Both the position numbers and the translations under genes were made by a program. A stretch of 64,000 nt of DNA from Isoperla grammatica. Taxonomy: Eukaryota; Arthropoda; Insecta; Plecoptera; Perlodidae. Below, piece after piece: positions 21,790-32,494 of the stretch (position 1 is the stretch's first letter; every line of letters begins with the position of its first letter). The stretch is from contig OX246745.1 in NCBI GenBank assembly GCA_945910005.1, forward strand, positions 41,517,449 through 41,581,448, in the 5' to 3' direction. The notes under the pieces are model-generated. The model did not search any database, was not told the origin of the DNA, and saw nothing but the letters and a program-made list of their open reading frames with translations.

Positions 21790-22830
21790 ATTGCAACTAC
21801 TCTTTTTCAGTTGTGATGCTGAAACATTTGGTTTCCCAGGTGGAACGTCTCCAGAAATGTCTTGGAGTATGATGAGTGCCACTTGTGCCAGACAATGAAG
21901 AGTTATCTTCAAACTCATAGTTGTCAAAGACGCCAATAGTAAAGCCTGACTTAAGCCTTCTTAGTGGCTAGGTATAGGTGTGCTTTTATCTTCACATCTA
22001 TGTACTGCATAAGCTGCCAATAAGGTCCTATTTCTCAACACATCATTGTAGCTAGTAGATACACTGATTCGGTTCATAGATGTGATTAACTCTTTGCTTT
22101 TGCATTTGTCATAAATACTGTGACCTGTCATTATGTGAAGAGGAGTTCTTTTTGAGCCATTATGTAGTTCATAAAACATCATTTGAAAGAGACAGGAAAG
22201 CTTTACAGCCTTACGTTTCATCCCATTAGTTCTTTCAGAGCAGCCATCATCGAAATCGTCTTGATCTTTATCAGTATTCGAATTTTCCGATGAAGAAATG
22301 TGTAACAATTTTGACTTACTTATGTCAAATAGTGATGAAAAGAATGATAGGGAACATCGGGCATTGTAGTTGATTCCCATGAATGTTGCAGTTCTGCAGC
22401 ATCGGTACATTTATCTCGGAGATTAAAATCTACTTTCTGTATTGCTGTCCCGTCTGGGCCCGGGGAAGAAAAGGCTCAGAGTGACTCTGCTAGTCGTAAG
22501 AGGCGACAAAAGGAGACCCTGTCCCTTCCCCCCCCCCCCCTTCCCCCACTGTCCCACACTTGGCCCTGCCCTCCCTTGATGGAATTCCGTTTGACGACCC
22601 ACGCGACGTACAATGGATCTGATTCGGATGTGGCTTTATTCTTCACCATCATCTTTCTCATCTTCATTATCACCCGCTCATCGTCTCGATTAGCCATTGT
22701 TGCAAAAATATGAGACGTTATACCCCCATTAATCAATCAATTCTGCATTGCTTGTCTCAAGGTAAGGCCTGCTGTACGGACAGCGCTGTGTGATCTTATT
22801 TTTGCAGCAAGTTCTTCAGTACTCAATAAA
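21790..22830 (-). pseudogene. Decayed ORF of an uncharacterised metazoan repeat-associated family
   Basis: Read leftwards, pieces in order are: an N-terminal piece at about 22741-22830 (STEELAAKIRSHSAV), then a SINE insertion (22447-22740), then the same frame at 22318-22440 (LRDKCTDAAELQHSWE), a frameshift near 22350, an open segment to 21961 (FFSSLFDI, LHIMTGHSIYDKCKSKEL, SYNDVLRNRTLLAAYAV, PIPSH), and after a stop a further piece (FTIGVFDNYEFEDNSSLSG). The arrangement of FFxxLF, a hydrophobic xxHSI/Lxxx(S/C)KEL segment, SYxxVL and FDNxxxxxxxSLSG matches, from memory, a large uncharacterised protein family scattered through cnidarian, amphioxus and other invertebrate genomes. Its function is not known to me. 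Its place inside a TIR element suggests it is mobile-element encoded. Confidence 0.6.
22447..22740 (+). mobile_element. SINE-B insertion with target-site duplication
   Basis: Bounded by TTCTGTATTGCT (22435-22446) and TTCTGCATTGCT (22741-22752), a 12-bp duplication with one mismatch. Body has AGTCGTAAGAGGCGAC, a C/T-rich middle, CAATGGATCTGATTCGG, and an end reading GCAAAAATATGAGACGTTAT followed by an AATC-repeat tail. It interrupts the decayed ORF of the TIR element; removing it rejoins one frame. Confidence 0.83.
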
Positions 22831-23174
22831 GCTGAAAATACTAAGAGGGGCTCGTTTTTGCGAATGAATGGCAAAATCGAATGTTACCAAAGCAGCAATA
22901 CGAACTGTTTAACAATAAATACCTACATATGTGTTAACAGTAATCATCTAGGCAAAATGAGTGTAAAATAATTTAAACCGACGCCATTTTGAAAAATGGC
23001 GGCTTTATCAACATAAACAGTGGCAGAACGTCCACACGAGTACATGTTATGTATATGAATAGTTTCCTAACACTAGCTCAGTATAAAAATGTTCTCTACA
23101 TCACTATTTGTACGTTCAGGGCCAGAATTATTATAGTTTTTAGATGCAAATTCAAAATGGCGTCTCTGAGAAAA

Positions 23175-23307
23175 CGCCACATAGTTGAAATGTCTACCCA
23201 AGCTAAATTTAATAGGTATTGGTCGTATAACACACTGCATTAATCAAATTCTCTGTACATCAATTTTTTTGCGGGGGTATAGGGTAGCCACTGGACTGTT
23301 GTAATAG
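23175..23307. repeat. Right terminal inverted repeat
   Basis: Inverted partner of 19522-19655. Beyond it (23308 onward) the sequence reads as LINE 3' UTR. Confidence 0.8.
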
Positions 23308-23452
23308 GTGTTGGGAGTCTAGATTACTTTCAATTAGTTTTGTTTGTTATCCCCACAGACAAGCTACGTGTGTAGCTTTGTGGGATTGTATCGAATGTAA
23401 ATTAACTAGGTTCTTATAATAAAGGAAAAAAAAAAAAAAAAAAAAAAAAAAA
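23308..23452 (+). mobile_element. LINE-2 3' end: hairpin and poly(A)
   Basis: Contains a stem-loop at 23352-23384 (outer CCCACA/TGTGGG, inner AAGCTAC/GTAGCTT, loop GTGT) equivalent to the LINE-1 hairpin, then GGTTCTTATAATAAAGG and a 27-nt poly(A) at 23426-23452. Placing it with LINE-2 at 17866-19521 is an inference from the matching 3'-end architecture and from the intervening TIR element. Confidence 0.65.
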
Positions 23453-23513
<61 letters not shown>

Positions 23514-23556
23514 ATTATTATTATTATTATTATTATTATTATAATTATTATTATTA
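23453..23556. repeat. (ATT)n microsatellite, 3' flank of LINE-2
   Basis: ATT tract with two ATA interruptions, directly after the poly(A). Confidence 0.95.
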
Positions 23557-23574
23557 CAACAATCTCGCAGTAAT

Positions 23575-24355
23575 GATAACAAGATGATTAGTGAGTGGGC
23601 GTATGTGTATGTTTGGTTGCGAGTATGAGTGAGTGCGTGAGTGAGTGAGTGCGTGAGTGCGTGAGTAACTATCACACTATCCTCAGTACTCCCACTCAAT
23701 GTGTGCCCACTGAAGACGCATAGTGCTAAGACTAGAGATCTGACAGTGCGTGAGTGAGTGAGTAATTATCACACTATCCTCAGTACTCCCACTCAGTGTG
23801 TGCCCACTGAAGACGCATAGTGCTAAGACTAGAGATCTGACAGTGCGTGAGTGCGTGAGTAATTATCACACTATCCTCAGTACTCCCACTCAATGTGTGC
23901 CCACTGAAGACGCATAGTGCTAAGACTAGAGATCTGACAGTGCGTGAGTGCGTGAGTAATTATCACACTATCCTCAGTACTCCCACTCAATGTGTGCCAA
24001 CTGAAGACGCATAGTGCTAAGACTATAGAGATCTGACAGTGCGTGAGTGCATGAGTAATTATCACACTATCCTCAGTACTCCCACTCAGTGTGTGCCCAC
24101 TGAAGACGCATAGTGCTAAGACTAGAGATCTGACAGTGCGTGAGTGAGTGAGTAATTATCACACTATTCTCAGTACTCCCACTCAATGTGTGCCCACTGA
24201 AGACGCATAGTGCTAAGACTAGAGATCTGACAGTGCGTGTCGTGAGTGCGTGAGTAATTATCACACTATCCTCAGTACTCCCACTCAATGTGTGCCCACT
24301 GAAGACGCATAGTGCTAAGACTAGAGATCTGACAGTGCGTGAGTGAGTGAGCTCA
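23575..24355. repeat. 97-bp tandem repeat, about seven copies
   Basis: Units of 97-98 bp contain a GTGAGT-rich segment, TATCACACTATCCTCAGTAC, CCCACTGAAGACGCATAGTG and AGAGATCTGACAGTGCGTGA. The landmark CAGTACTCCC recurs at 23683, 23781, 23878, 23976 and onward. Copies are very similar, differing mainly in the number of GTGA/GTGC repeats. Confidence 0.93.
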
Positions 24356-24587
24356 ATATATTCCAGTGATAAGTTGTCAAACCCTCGGAAAAATTTCAGC
24401 CGGGAATGCGTGGGGTTGGATTTGAAGCAGCGAAATGTACAAGAACGCATCCAGTAAACATTTCTTTGTTCCTATTTCTATGCGGGCATTTGTCCTGCTG
24501 ATAGTTTTCGTAATGAGGTGTTTAGATATTTTGTATTACAATAGGCGACGGTCTACTATAGTGTCTAGTAAACACGCCGCAAAACTA

Positions 24588-24725
24588 CCTTTCTCCTGCT
24601 TTCGTCAGAACACACCCCCACTCGTATAGCCAATCAGCGACCGCTATTGCGGGGGTTTGTTTCGAGCGGTCGCTGGTTGGCTACAGCTCCTCGCAGCTCT
24701 GACGAAAGCATCGGAAAGGTATTCG
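24588..24725. repeat. Imperfect inverted repeat (hairpin)
   Basis: Arms of about 60 bp: the left has TGCTTTCGTCAGA and GCCAATCAGCGACCGCT, the right has AGCGGTCGCTGGTTGGC and TCTGACGAAAGCA, around a short spacer. Probably a small foldback or MITE relic. Confidence 0.75.
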
Positions 24726-24812
24726 TTCCACATAACATCGAACTTTAGTTGCCATGCTTTGTGTAACTAATCGAGCCTGTATCCGCCCCTGCCGACGTAT
24801 GCGCATGCCATA

Positions 24813-25300
24813 CTCAGGTTCTCTTACAAATCGCTACTATACTATGTGTGAAATTAAGTAATTTTCGAATGACAGCCCGTTAAACTTACGTAATTATCTC
24901 AAAATCTGTAGTATGTCACGCTGGTATGTTTATATATTGTGATTAAACAAGATCTTATTGAGATTAATTGTCAGGAATCAAATTAAATGAATATACTCTG
25001 GTTCTCTTACAAATCGCTACTGTGTGTGACATTAAGTAATTTTCCAATGACAGCCCGTTAAACTTCTGTTATTATCTCAAAATCTGTGGTATGTCACGCA
25101 CGTTTGTTTATATACCCTTAAAGTAGATGTAAATGAGATAAATTAAAAGGAATCGAATTAAATGAATATTGTCAGGTTCACTTAAAAATCGATACTTAGT
25201 GTGAAATTACGTTATTTCCGAATGACACCCCTGAAACGTCCGTAATTAACTCAAAATAAAAAAATATGACGTGTGTTGTTCGTTTATACGTCAACATTAG
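24813..25300. repeat. ~180-bp tandem repeat, three diverged copies
   Basis: Units start at CAGGTTCTCTTACAAATCG (24815), TCTGGTTCTCTTACAAATCG (near 24998) and TCAGGTTCACTTAAAAATCG (near 25174). Shared blocks include AATGACAGCCCGTTAAACTT and ATTATCTCAAAATCTGT. Divergence rises towards the third copy. Confidence 0.82.
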
Positions 25301-25747
25301 TGACAACTATGTTATTGCTTCACCCAAAATGAGACGATGTCAGTATTGACTGAAGTAAAGTATGTTTTGAAAATGTGATTGATTAAATTAAACATAACGT
25401 ACATTACTCCCCAAAACTTGTGTTTATAGCATGCACTTAAGCCCTCACCCCCCCCCCCCCCCTATAATAATTGTCAATCGCCTTCCATGAAACCGCCCCC
25501 CCCCCCATAAATCAAGGCAAGATCCGCCCCTGTCTGCTCTAAGGTAGAATCGGACATATCTGGAATTCTGTATGTTGTATCTGAAATATAATCAATGGTT
25601 TTGATAGCTGTTAATTGTCATTAGATATAGTTGGAAAACCTTTTTAATAGATCAGGAAAATACTGTTGTTTTTGCATTTCACAAATTGTTAAACCGTAAC
25701 AACGGGGATTATTTTTTTCTATTTGGTGTGAGTTGGACGTGGCAACA

Positions 25748-25779
<32 letters not shown>

Positions 25780-25849
25780 GGTGTGTTTATATATATTGTA
25801 ATAGTACACGAATCTGTATCTTTATAAGAAAGTAGGTTACGAGTTACGG
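25301..25849. other. Low-complexity interval
   Basis: Holds two long C tracts (about 25448-25466 and 25498-25506) and a GAT trinucleotide run (25749-25776). The string ATCCGCCCCTG at 25520-25530, and the same at 24780-24800, resembles the end of hAT-type elements but no matching partner end was found. Confidence 0.5.
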
Positions 25850-27736
25850 TCATGGTTTACTTCTACAAAAAAAATCGCATTGTCTTTAATTGAGAGCGAT
25901 AAAAATAGTCAAAAGGAGGTCAAATGCGTATTGAGAGGTGAAGGGTTTGTAGGCGTTTAATACTTTGAGATTGTAGATAGTGTTTGGTTGACTCCAATAC
26001 TTCGGACCCCCTCGAAGGATTAAAAGTTGGAACTTGTATATATATTACATATAGCGCACATCGCCGTCAGCGGCTGGTAAGCTTTCAACGCTTTTTAACA
26101 ATTTATCTAAGACCCTACAAGAAAAGTTTATAAGAAACATTGCATTACAAACACTTAATTCCATACAGAACGATATAAATAAATAACAAAAATGTATCAC
26201 TTTTAAACGATCGTTTCCATTTTACTTCTAAAGGATGTATGCATTAACGTCATTCCCGGTATCGCACGTGGCCATACTGAGGTACTCTGTAACTCTGTTA
26301 ACATTTGTTTACGTTTTTCCGACACTTCATTGTTGCAATATTGCAGATGTCCTTTGACTGACACATCAACTATTTCAAACACAGGTTTCGTATATGACTG
26401 AAAACAAAATAAGAACGCGTAAACTCTGTTTGAGACAGTCATTTGCATGTGTTATCATTTTCTTGAACTTTTACCCGCACACATAGATCTATACGGCTTA
26501 AATTTGTGATTTTTCCTGGATAACCTATGTGTCTTCTATTGACAGAACAAATGTAAACAAGCAATTACTCAATGACTACCTCATAACGGCCGCCACGTGA
26601 CGTCTATTGAATACTACCTATGGTAATCGATCCGTTTATATCTATTGGTTTTTGTTATGAAGTCTTTCAATAGCGGTCAAACGGATAGTCGGATTAAGTT
26701 AAAAGTTGGACCATCCACAAGCTACGATGTGGATTGAACGCCATTTCTTTGGTGGAAAAGCGGTCAAGAAGTTACAAAGACAAAGTATCACACATTTTTT
26801 GTATTACAAAATGGTGGCCTAATATGAGATAACCGTTGTATAGTAAATATTGATCCGGTCACGAATATATTAATTTGAACTTGATCCGAGTAGTATTGGA
26901 TGTACAAATGGCATTTATATGGCTCGAAAAAAAAGCTGTTTAAAAAAAAAAGACTAGGGGCCGGATTCACAAGCGGTATTGTCTTTAGAAAGGTCCTAAT
27001 TTTTGCTGTAGGCCCTACCATATGTGCTATTAATTATCCATGGTAGACCTACTACACAGCCCAACTGATATCCAATTTCTTGGAAATCACAGTGAGCTTA
27101 AAATATTGCAAGGCGTTGATTTAAACTTTAGTGTTTTGTTTCCTAATACCTCTACATTTAAAAAACAGACAAATGTGTATATCAAGATAAGTAAACGATA
27201 TCTATTTATGTTCACACTTTGAAGTCATAGGCGCATTGACACCATCTTTGAAGAAGAAAGACTATAAGAGTCAAATGCACAGTCGTTCCTCACGTGCCCC
27301 TCAACTCGGCCTTTCCTCAGACTCGTCCAACCACCAATCATAGAGTAGTCCACATGGCAATGCTGCTCCTTGATTGGTGGTTGGGCGAGTCTGAGGAAAG
27401 ACCTTGTTAAGGAGCACGTGAAGAACGACTATGCATTTGACCCTAAGCAACTCAGACTGGGCCTAAATGTTGGTCTCAAGTATTTCTTTCATTTGTCCGT
27501 CCCGAACAGTCTAGAACAGTCCGAACGGGTTGCTCGTTGTTCATGTGTAAAAAAAATATATGATCTGCATGGCGATTCCGTATGGACGACGATAAATTTA
27601 TCAGCGGTTTTGGTCGTTACTGAAGGCGAATGCAAAGCGGTGATTGGCTCATCGCCTTCTTCTATCAACTGCAACCGGTGATAAACGTATCGTCACCCAT
27701 TCATAATCAGGGCGCAGGAGCAACAGCTGTTTGCAG
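25850..27736 (+). repeat. Duplicated segment, copy 1
   Basis: Collinear with 29280-30760: both share GTCAAATGCGTATTGAGAGG, GACTCCAATACTTCGGACCC, CGCCGTCAGCGGCTGGTAAG, the 27269-27443 palindrome and the lead-in to the 33-bp minisatellite. The offset falls from about 3.42 kb to about 3.02 kb because copy 1 has a ~400-bp stretch (about 26220-26630) absent from copy 2. No gene is visible. Confidence 0.85.
27269..27443. repeat. Palindrome with ~80-bp arms, copy 1
   Basis: Left arm has GTCAAATGCACAGTCGTTCC, CACGTG and CAGACTCG, and ends with CCAACCACCAATCA; right arm is its imperfect reverse complement ending CATTTGACCC. A second copy is at 30291-30466. Confidence 0.85.
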
Positions 27737-28522
27737 ACATGAATGGTGGAGGCGCCGGGTAGTTTAGTCACATGAATGGTGGAGGCGCCGGGTAGTTTAG
27801 TCACATGGATGGTGGAGGCGCCGGGTAGTTCAGTCACATGAATGGTGCAGGCGCCGGGTAGTTTAGTCACATGAATGGTGCAGGCGCCGGGTAGTTTAGT
27901 CACATGAATGGTGGAGGCGTCTGGTAGTTTAGTCACAAAAATGGTGGAGGCGCCGGGTAGTTTAGTCACATGAATGGTGGAGGCGCCGGGTAGTTTAGTC
28001 ACATGAACGGTGGAGGCGCCGGGTAGTTTATTTACATGAATAGTGGAGGCGCTGGGTTGTTTAGTCACATGGATGGTGGAGGCGCCGGGTAGTTTAGTCA
28101 CATGAATGGTGGAGGCGCCGGGTAGTTTAGTCACATGAATGGTGGAGGCGCCGGTTAGTTTAGTCACATGAATGGTGGAGGCGCCGGGTAGTTTAGTCAC
28201 ATGAATGGTGGAGGCGCCGGGTAGTTAAGTCACATGAATGGTGGAGGCGCCGGGTAGTTTAGTCACATGAATGGTGGAGGCGCCGGGTAGTTTAGTCACA
28301 TGAATGGTGGAGGCGCCGGGTAGTTTAGTCACATGAATGGTGGAGGCGCCGGGTAGTTTAGTCACATAATGGTGGAGCGCCGAGTAGTTTAGTCACATGA
28401 ATGGTGGAGGCGCCGGGTAGTTTAGTCACATGAATGGTGGAGGCGCCGGGTAGTTTAGTCACATGAATGGTGGAGGCGCCGGGTAGTTTAGTCACATGAA
28501 TGGTGGAGGCGCCGGGTAGTTT
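27737..28522 (-). repeat. 33-bp minisatellite, array 1
   Basis: About 24 copies of a 33-bp unit (GAATGGTGGAGGCGCCGGGT plus AGTTTAGTCACAT). Read on the minus strand it gives an 11-residue repeat KLPGASTIHVT. Some units carry stops in that frame and one has lost bases near 28366, so I treat it as non-coding. The same unit occurs twice at 30762-30820 and about 49 times in the opposite orientation at 33366-34995. Confidence 0.95.
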
Positions 28523-29150
28523 AGAAAAACCGAATGCTAATAAAAACAACAATTAACAACAATTCAAGAATGTGCATTACAAAAAATTGTCTAATTTCCA
28601 TGGCTATTATACTTCCCGTTATTGTTGAATGTTGTGCAATGTGCTACGACTTTTCGTTGTCATTAAGTTTCGTGTTTTCAACACGGACCGCCACCGCTAC
28701 TAGCACTTATTGACAGCAATAAAAATGTAATTTCTGCCTCTTATACGTATCAGATCACGTTTAAAATAGTATATTCGTGACCGGACGTAAATTTACTATA
28801 ATACATCCACCTCACATTTTGCTGTTACTGTGTTTCAGAAAAATATTTTCGAGTAACTTTTGCTTAACTTTGCCATACTTATTAGATCGGTATAGCATGA
28901 ACATATTTGAGACCGGAAATATCCAAAAAAATATGGCTTTGTCACCTTTTGCCGCCACTTTGTTTCGGAAAAATATTTTGTAGTAACTTAGGTGTAACTT
29001 TTAAGTTTTCAAAAGATTTTGCCACAAAACTATACACCTTCAACCCACATTGAGGCTTGTAGATGGTCCAAATTTCAAGTTGATTGGACTTTCCGTTCGA
29101 CCGCTATCACCAGACATAAAAAAAAACAGAACGAAGTGCCATAAAGGTCA
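28523..29150 (+). repeat. Foldback arm unit U, copy 1
   Basis: A ~600-bp unit repeated at 31275-31860, 31903-32470 and, inverted, at 32735-33365. Landmarks are TCCATGGCTATTATACTTCC, CACGGACCGCCACCG, CGTGACCGGACGTAAATTTA and TTTCCGTTCGACCGCTATC. Its last part is homologous, inverted, to 26640-26900, so 26640-29110 has the plan of a foldback element with the minisatellite inside. Confidence 0.75.
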
Positions 29151-29279
29151 AAAGGAGACGTTCGCTTCGCTCGCTTAACTACTTACATAATTTGCACTGA
29201 TTGAACAACGGCTGCAACTTTCAACATATGGACAGAATGGACGTATACGCGCTCGATTATCAACGCGTCACACAGAGCG

Positions 29280-30820
29280 CTTTCCTACTTCTACAAACAA
29301 AATCGCATTGTCTAATTGAGAAAGATAAAAATAGTCAAAAGGAGGTCAAATGCGTATTGAGAGGTGAAGGGTTTATAGGCGTTTAATACTGTGGCATTAG
29401 TATTGCGTAATTGGTTGACTCCAATACTTCGGACCCCCTCGAAGCATTAAAAGTTGGAACTTGTATATATATTACATCTAGCGCACATCGCCGTCAGCGG
29501 CTGGTAAGTTTTCAACGCTTTTTAACAATTTATCTAAGACCCCACAAGAAAAGTTTATAAAAAACATTACTTTATAACATTTATTTCCATACAGAACATA
29601 GAATTAATCAACAAAAATGTAACGTTTTTAAGTGGTCGTTTCCATTCTACTTCTATGGCAATCGTTCCGTTTATTTCTATTGGTTTTTGTTATGAAGTCT
29701 TGCAATAACGGTCGAACGGACAGTCCGATTAGGTTGAAATTTTGACCATCCACAAGCTTCGATGTGGATTGAACGCCATTAGCATGGTGGAAAAGCGGTC
29801 AAGAAGTTACAAAGTAACGCAATTTTTTTTTTTTTTACAAAATGGTGGCCAAATATGAGATAACTATTTTATAGTAATTATTTGTCCGGTAACGAATATA
29901 TTAATTTAAACTTGATCCGATAAGTATTGGAGGTACAAATGGCATTTATATGGCTCGAAAACAAAGCTCTTTAAAAATAAAGGCTATAGGCCGGATTCAC
30001 AAGCGGTATTGTCTTTAGAAAGGTCCTAAGATTTGCTGTACCATATGTGATTTTAATTATTCATGGTAGACCTACTACACAGCCTAACTGATATCTAATT
30101 TCTTTGAAATCACAGTGAACTTGAAATATTGCAAGGCGTTGATTCCAACTTTAGTGTTTTGTTTCCTTATACCTCCACATTTTAAAAACAGACAAATGCG
30201 TTTATCAAGGTAAGTAAACGATATCTATTTATGTTCACACTTTGAAGTCATAGGCGCATTGACATCATCTTTGAAGAATAAAGACTATAAGAGTCAAATG
30301 CACAGTCGTTCCTCACGTGCCCCTCAACTCGGCCTTTCCTCAGACTCGTCCAACCACCAATCATAGAGTAGTCCACATGGCAATGCTGCTCCTTGATTGG
30401 TGGTTGGGCGAGTCTGAGGAAAGACCTAGTTAAGGAGCACGTGAAGAACGACTATGCATTTGACCCTAAGCAACTCAGACTGGGCCTAAATGTTGGTCTC
30501 AAGTATTTCTTTCATTTGTCCGTCCCGAACAGTCTACAACAGTCCGAACGGGTTGCTCGTTGTTCATGTGTAAAAAAAAATATATGATCTGCATGGCGAT
30601 TCCGTATGGACGACGATAAATTTATCAGCGGTTTTGGTCGTTACTGAAGGCGAATGCAAAGCGGTGATTGGCTCATCGCCTTCTTCTATCAACTGCAACC
30701 GGTGATAAACGTATCGTCACCCATTCATAATCAGGGCGCAGGAGCAACAGCTGTTTGCAGACATGAATGGTGGAGGCGCCGGGTAGTTTAGTCACATGAA
30801 TGGTGGAGGCGCCGTAGATT
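29280..30820 (+). repeat. Duplicated segment, copy 2
   Basis: Second copy of 25850-27736 with the ending of the minisatellite reduced to two units (30762-30820). Contains the palindrome at 30291-30466. After it the flank is interrupted by SINE-A. Confidence 0.85.
30291..30466. repeat. Palindrome with ~80-bp arms, copy 2
   Basis: Near-identical to 27269-27443, including the internal spacer TAGAGTAGTCCACATGGCAA. Confidence 0.85.
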
Positions 30821-30852
30821 AGAAAATCCGAATGCTAATAAAAACAGCAATT

Positions 30853-31274
30853 TTCGTTGGTCCAATGGTTAGCATCCCTGCTTCCATTGCAGAAGGTCCC
30901 GGGTTCAAATCCCGCTTCAGGCAGAAGTTTCTTAACTTATAATATGGATTCAATTCCATTACTTCTTGGCTTAGGAATAAGTAAACGGTGACTTTGAAGC
31001 CGTCCTAGCAACGAAGCACTCAATAAATTCAAAGTTGTTCTGAATCGGCCTTGTTGATTCTGGCATTTGTCCGCAGGTGTTTGCACTGTCCAATCACTGA
31101 TTCATGTGTTTCGTATTTGAAATATCGATCTTTGATTGGTGATCGCTAACTCGTCGATGATGTTCAAAGCCTACAGGGTTGGTTTAGTCACTTTAAATTA
31201 AAGTCCTCCACTGCAATCAGTTTAGTTACTGAGTGGGTAGACTCTAAATGTGAATTTATTTATTTATTTTATTT
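30853..31274 (+). mobile_element. SINE-A, tRNA-derived, full length with TSD
   Basis: The tRNA-like head at 30855-30925 has A-box-like TGGTCCAATGGTTAGCATC and B box GGTTCAAATCC, and ends CTTCAGGCA. The body is ~330 bp and the tail is ATTT repeats. The insertion is flanked by AATT (30849-30852 and 31275-31278), and the uninterrupted site survives in the duplicate at 28545-28565, which proves this is an insertion. It is mobilised by LINE proteins in trans; the head acts as the Pol III promoter. Confidence 0.92.
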
Positions 31275-31860
31275 AATTAACAACAATTCAAGAATTTGCA
31301 TTCAAAAATTTTTCTAATTTCCATGGCTATTATACTTCCCGTTATTGTTGAATGTTGTGCAATGTGCGTTGCTAAGACTTTACGTTGTCATTAAGTTTAG
31401 TGTTTTCAACACGGACCGCCACCGTTACTAGCACTTATTGACAGCAATAGAAATGTAATTTCTGTCTCTAATTCGTATCAGATCGCGTGTAAATTAGTAT
31501 ATTCGTGACCGGACGTAAATTTACTATAATACATACACCTCACATTTTGCTGTTACTGTGTTTCAGAAAAATATTTTCGAGTAACTTTTGCGTAACTTTG
31601 CCATACTTATTAGATCGCTATAGCATGAACATATTTGAGACCGGAAATATCTTTTAAAAATATGGCTATGTCACCTTTTGCCGCCATTATGTTTCGGAAA
31701 AATATTTTGTAGTAATTTAAGTGTAACTTTGTAACTTTTCAAAAGATTTTGCCACAAAACTATACACCTTCAACCCACATTAAGGCTTGTAGATGGTCCA
31801 AATTTCAAGTTGATCGGACTTTCCGTTCGACCGCTATCGACGGACATAAAAAAAAAAAAA
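31275..31860 (+). repeat. Foldback arm unit U, copy 2
   Basis: Continues copy 2 of the duplicated block after the SINE; parallels 28553-29110. Ends in an A/AC-rich tract (31848-31900). Confidence 0.78.
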
Positions 31861-31902
31861 AAAACAAAAAAAACAAACAAACAAACAAAAAAACAAAAAA
31901 AA

Positions 31903-32470
31903 CATGGCTTTTATACTTTCCGACATTGTTGTATGCAGTGCAATGTGCGTTGCTAAGAATTTTCGTGGTCATGTTTTTAACACGGTCCGCCACCGTTACT
32001 AAAACTTATTGACAGCAATAGAAATGTAATTTCTGCCTCTAATACGTATTGAATCGCGTTGACATTAGTATATTCGTGACCGGACAAAAATTTACTATAA
32101 GATAGCCACCTCACATTTTGCCCTTACTGCGTTTTAGAAAAATATTTTCGAGTAACTTTCGTGTAACTTTGCTAATATTTATCAGATCGCCATTACATGA
32201 ACATATTCGTGACCGGAAAAAACTGTAGAAAAATCTGGCTATCTCACATTTTGCCGCCATTTTGTTTCAGAAAAATATTTTGCAGTAACTATGGTGTAAC
32301 TTTGTAACTTTTCAAACGATTTTGCCTCAAAACTATACACCTTCAATCAACATCTAGGCTTGTGGATGGTCTAAATTTCAAGTTGATCGGACTTTCCGTT
32401 CGACCGCTATCGACGGACATAAAAAAAAAAAAAAAAAACAAACAAACAAACAAACAAACAAACAAACAAA
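31903..32470 (+). repeat. Foldback arm unit U, copy 3
   Basis: Starts within U at the block TTATACTTTCCGACATTG and ends with TTCCGTTCGACCGCTATCGA plus an A/CA-rich tract (32420-32475). Confidence 0.75.
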
Positions 32471-32494
32471 AAAAACAGAACGAAGTGCCATAAG

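Larger units (their letters stand above)
19522..23307. mobile_element. Long-TIR DNA element with decayed minus-strand ORF
   Basis: A 3.8-kb element inserted in the 3' UTR of LINE-2. Its ends are inverted copies: left 19522-19655 starts TATTACGAAGTCC, and right 23175-23307, read on the minus strand, starts TATTACAACAGTCC. They share a run of 38 identical bases around CCCGCAAAAAAATTGATG, and further matching blocks AGCTTGGGTAGACATTTCAA and GTGGCGTTTT. Inside the left end are five diverged ~330-bp subrepeats, with at least one inverted copy near 21640-21740. The middle holds a decayed ORF read leftwards, itself split by a SINE. Structure recalls foldback-type elements with repeat-built arms. The superfamily is unknown to me, and I see no clear target duplication. 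Confidence 0.72.

Noticed and set aside
22476..22736. 86-codon minus-strand ORF
   Set aside because: Lies entirely within the SINE-B insertion.
24780..25530. hAT element bounded by CAGGGGCGGAT-type ends
   Set aside because: Two such strings (24790-24800 and 25520-25530) have the same orientation and do not form an inverted pair; no transposase or 8-bp duplication is visible.
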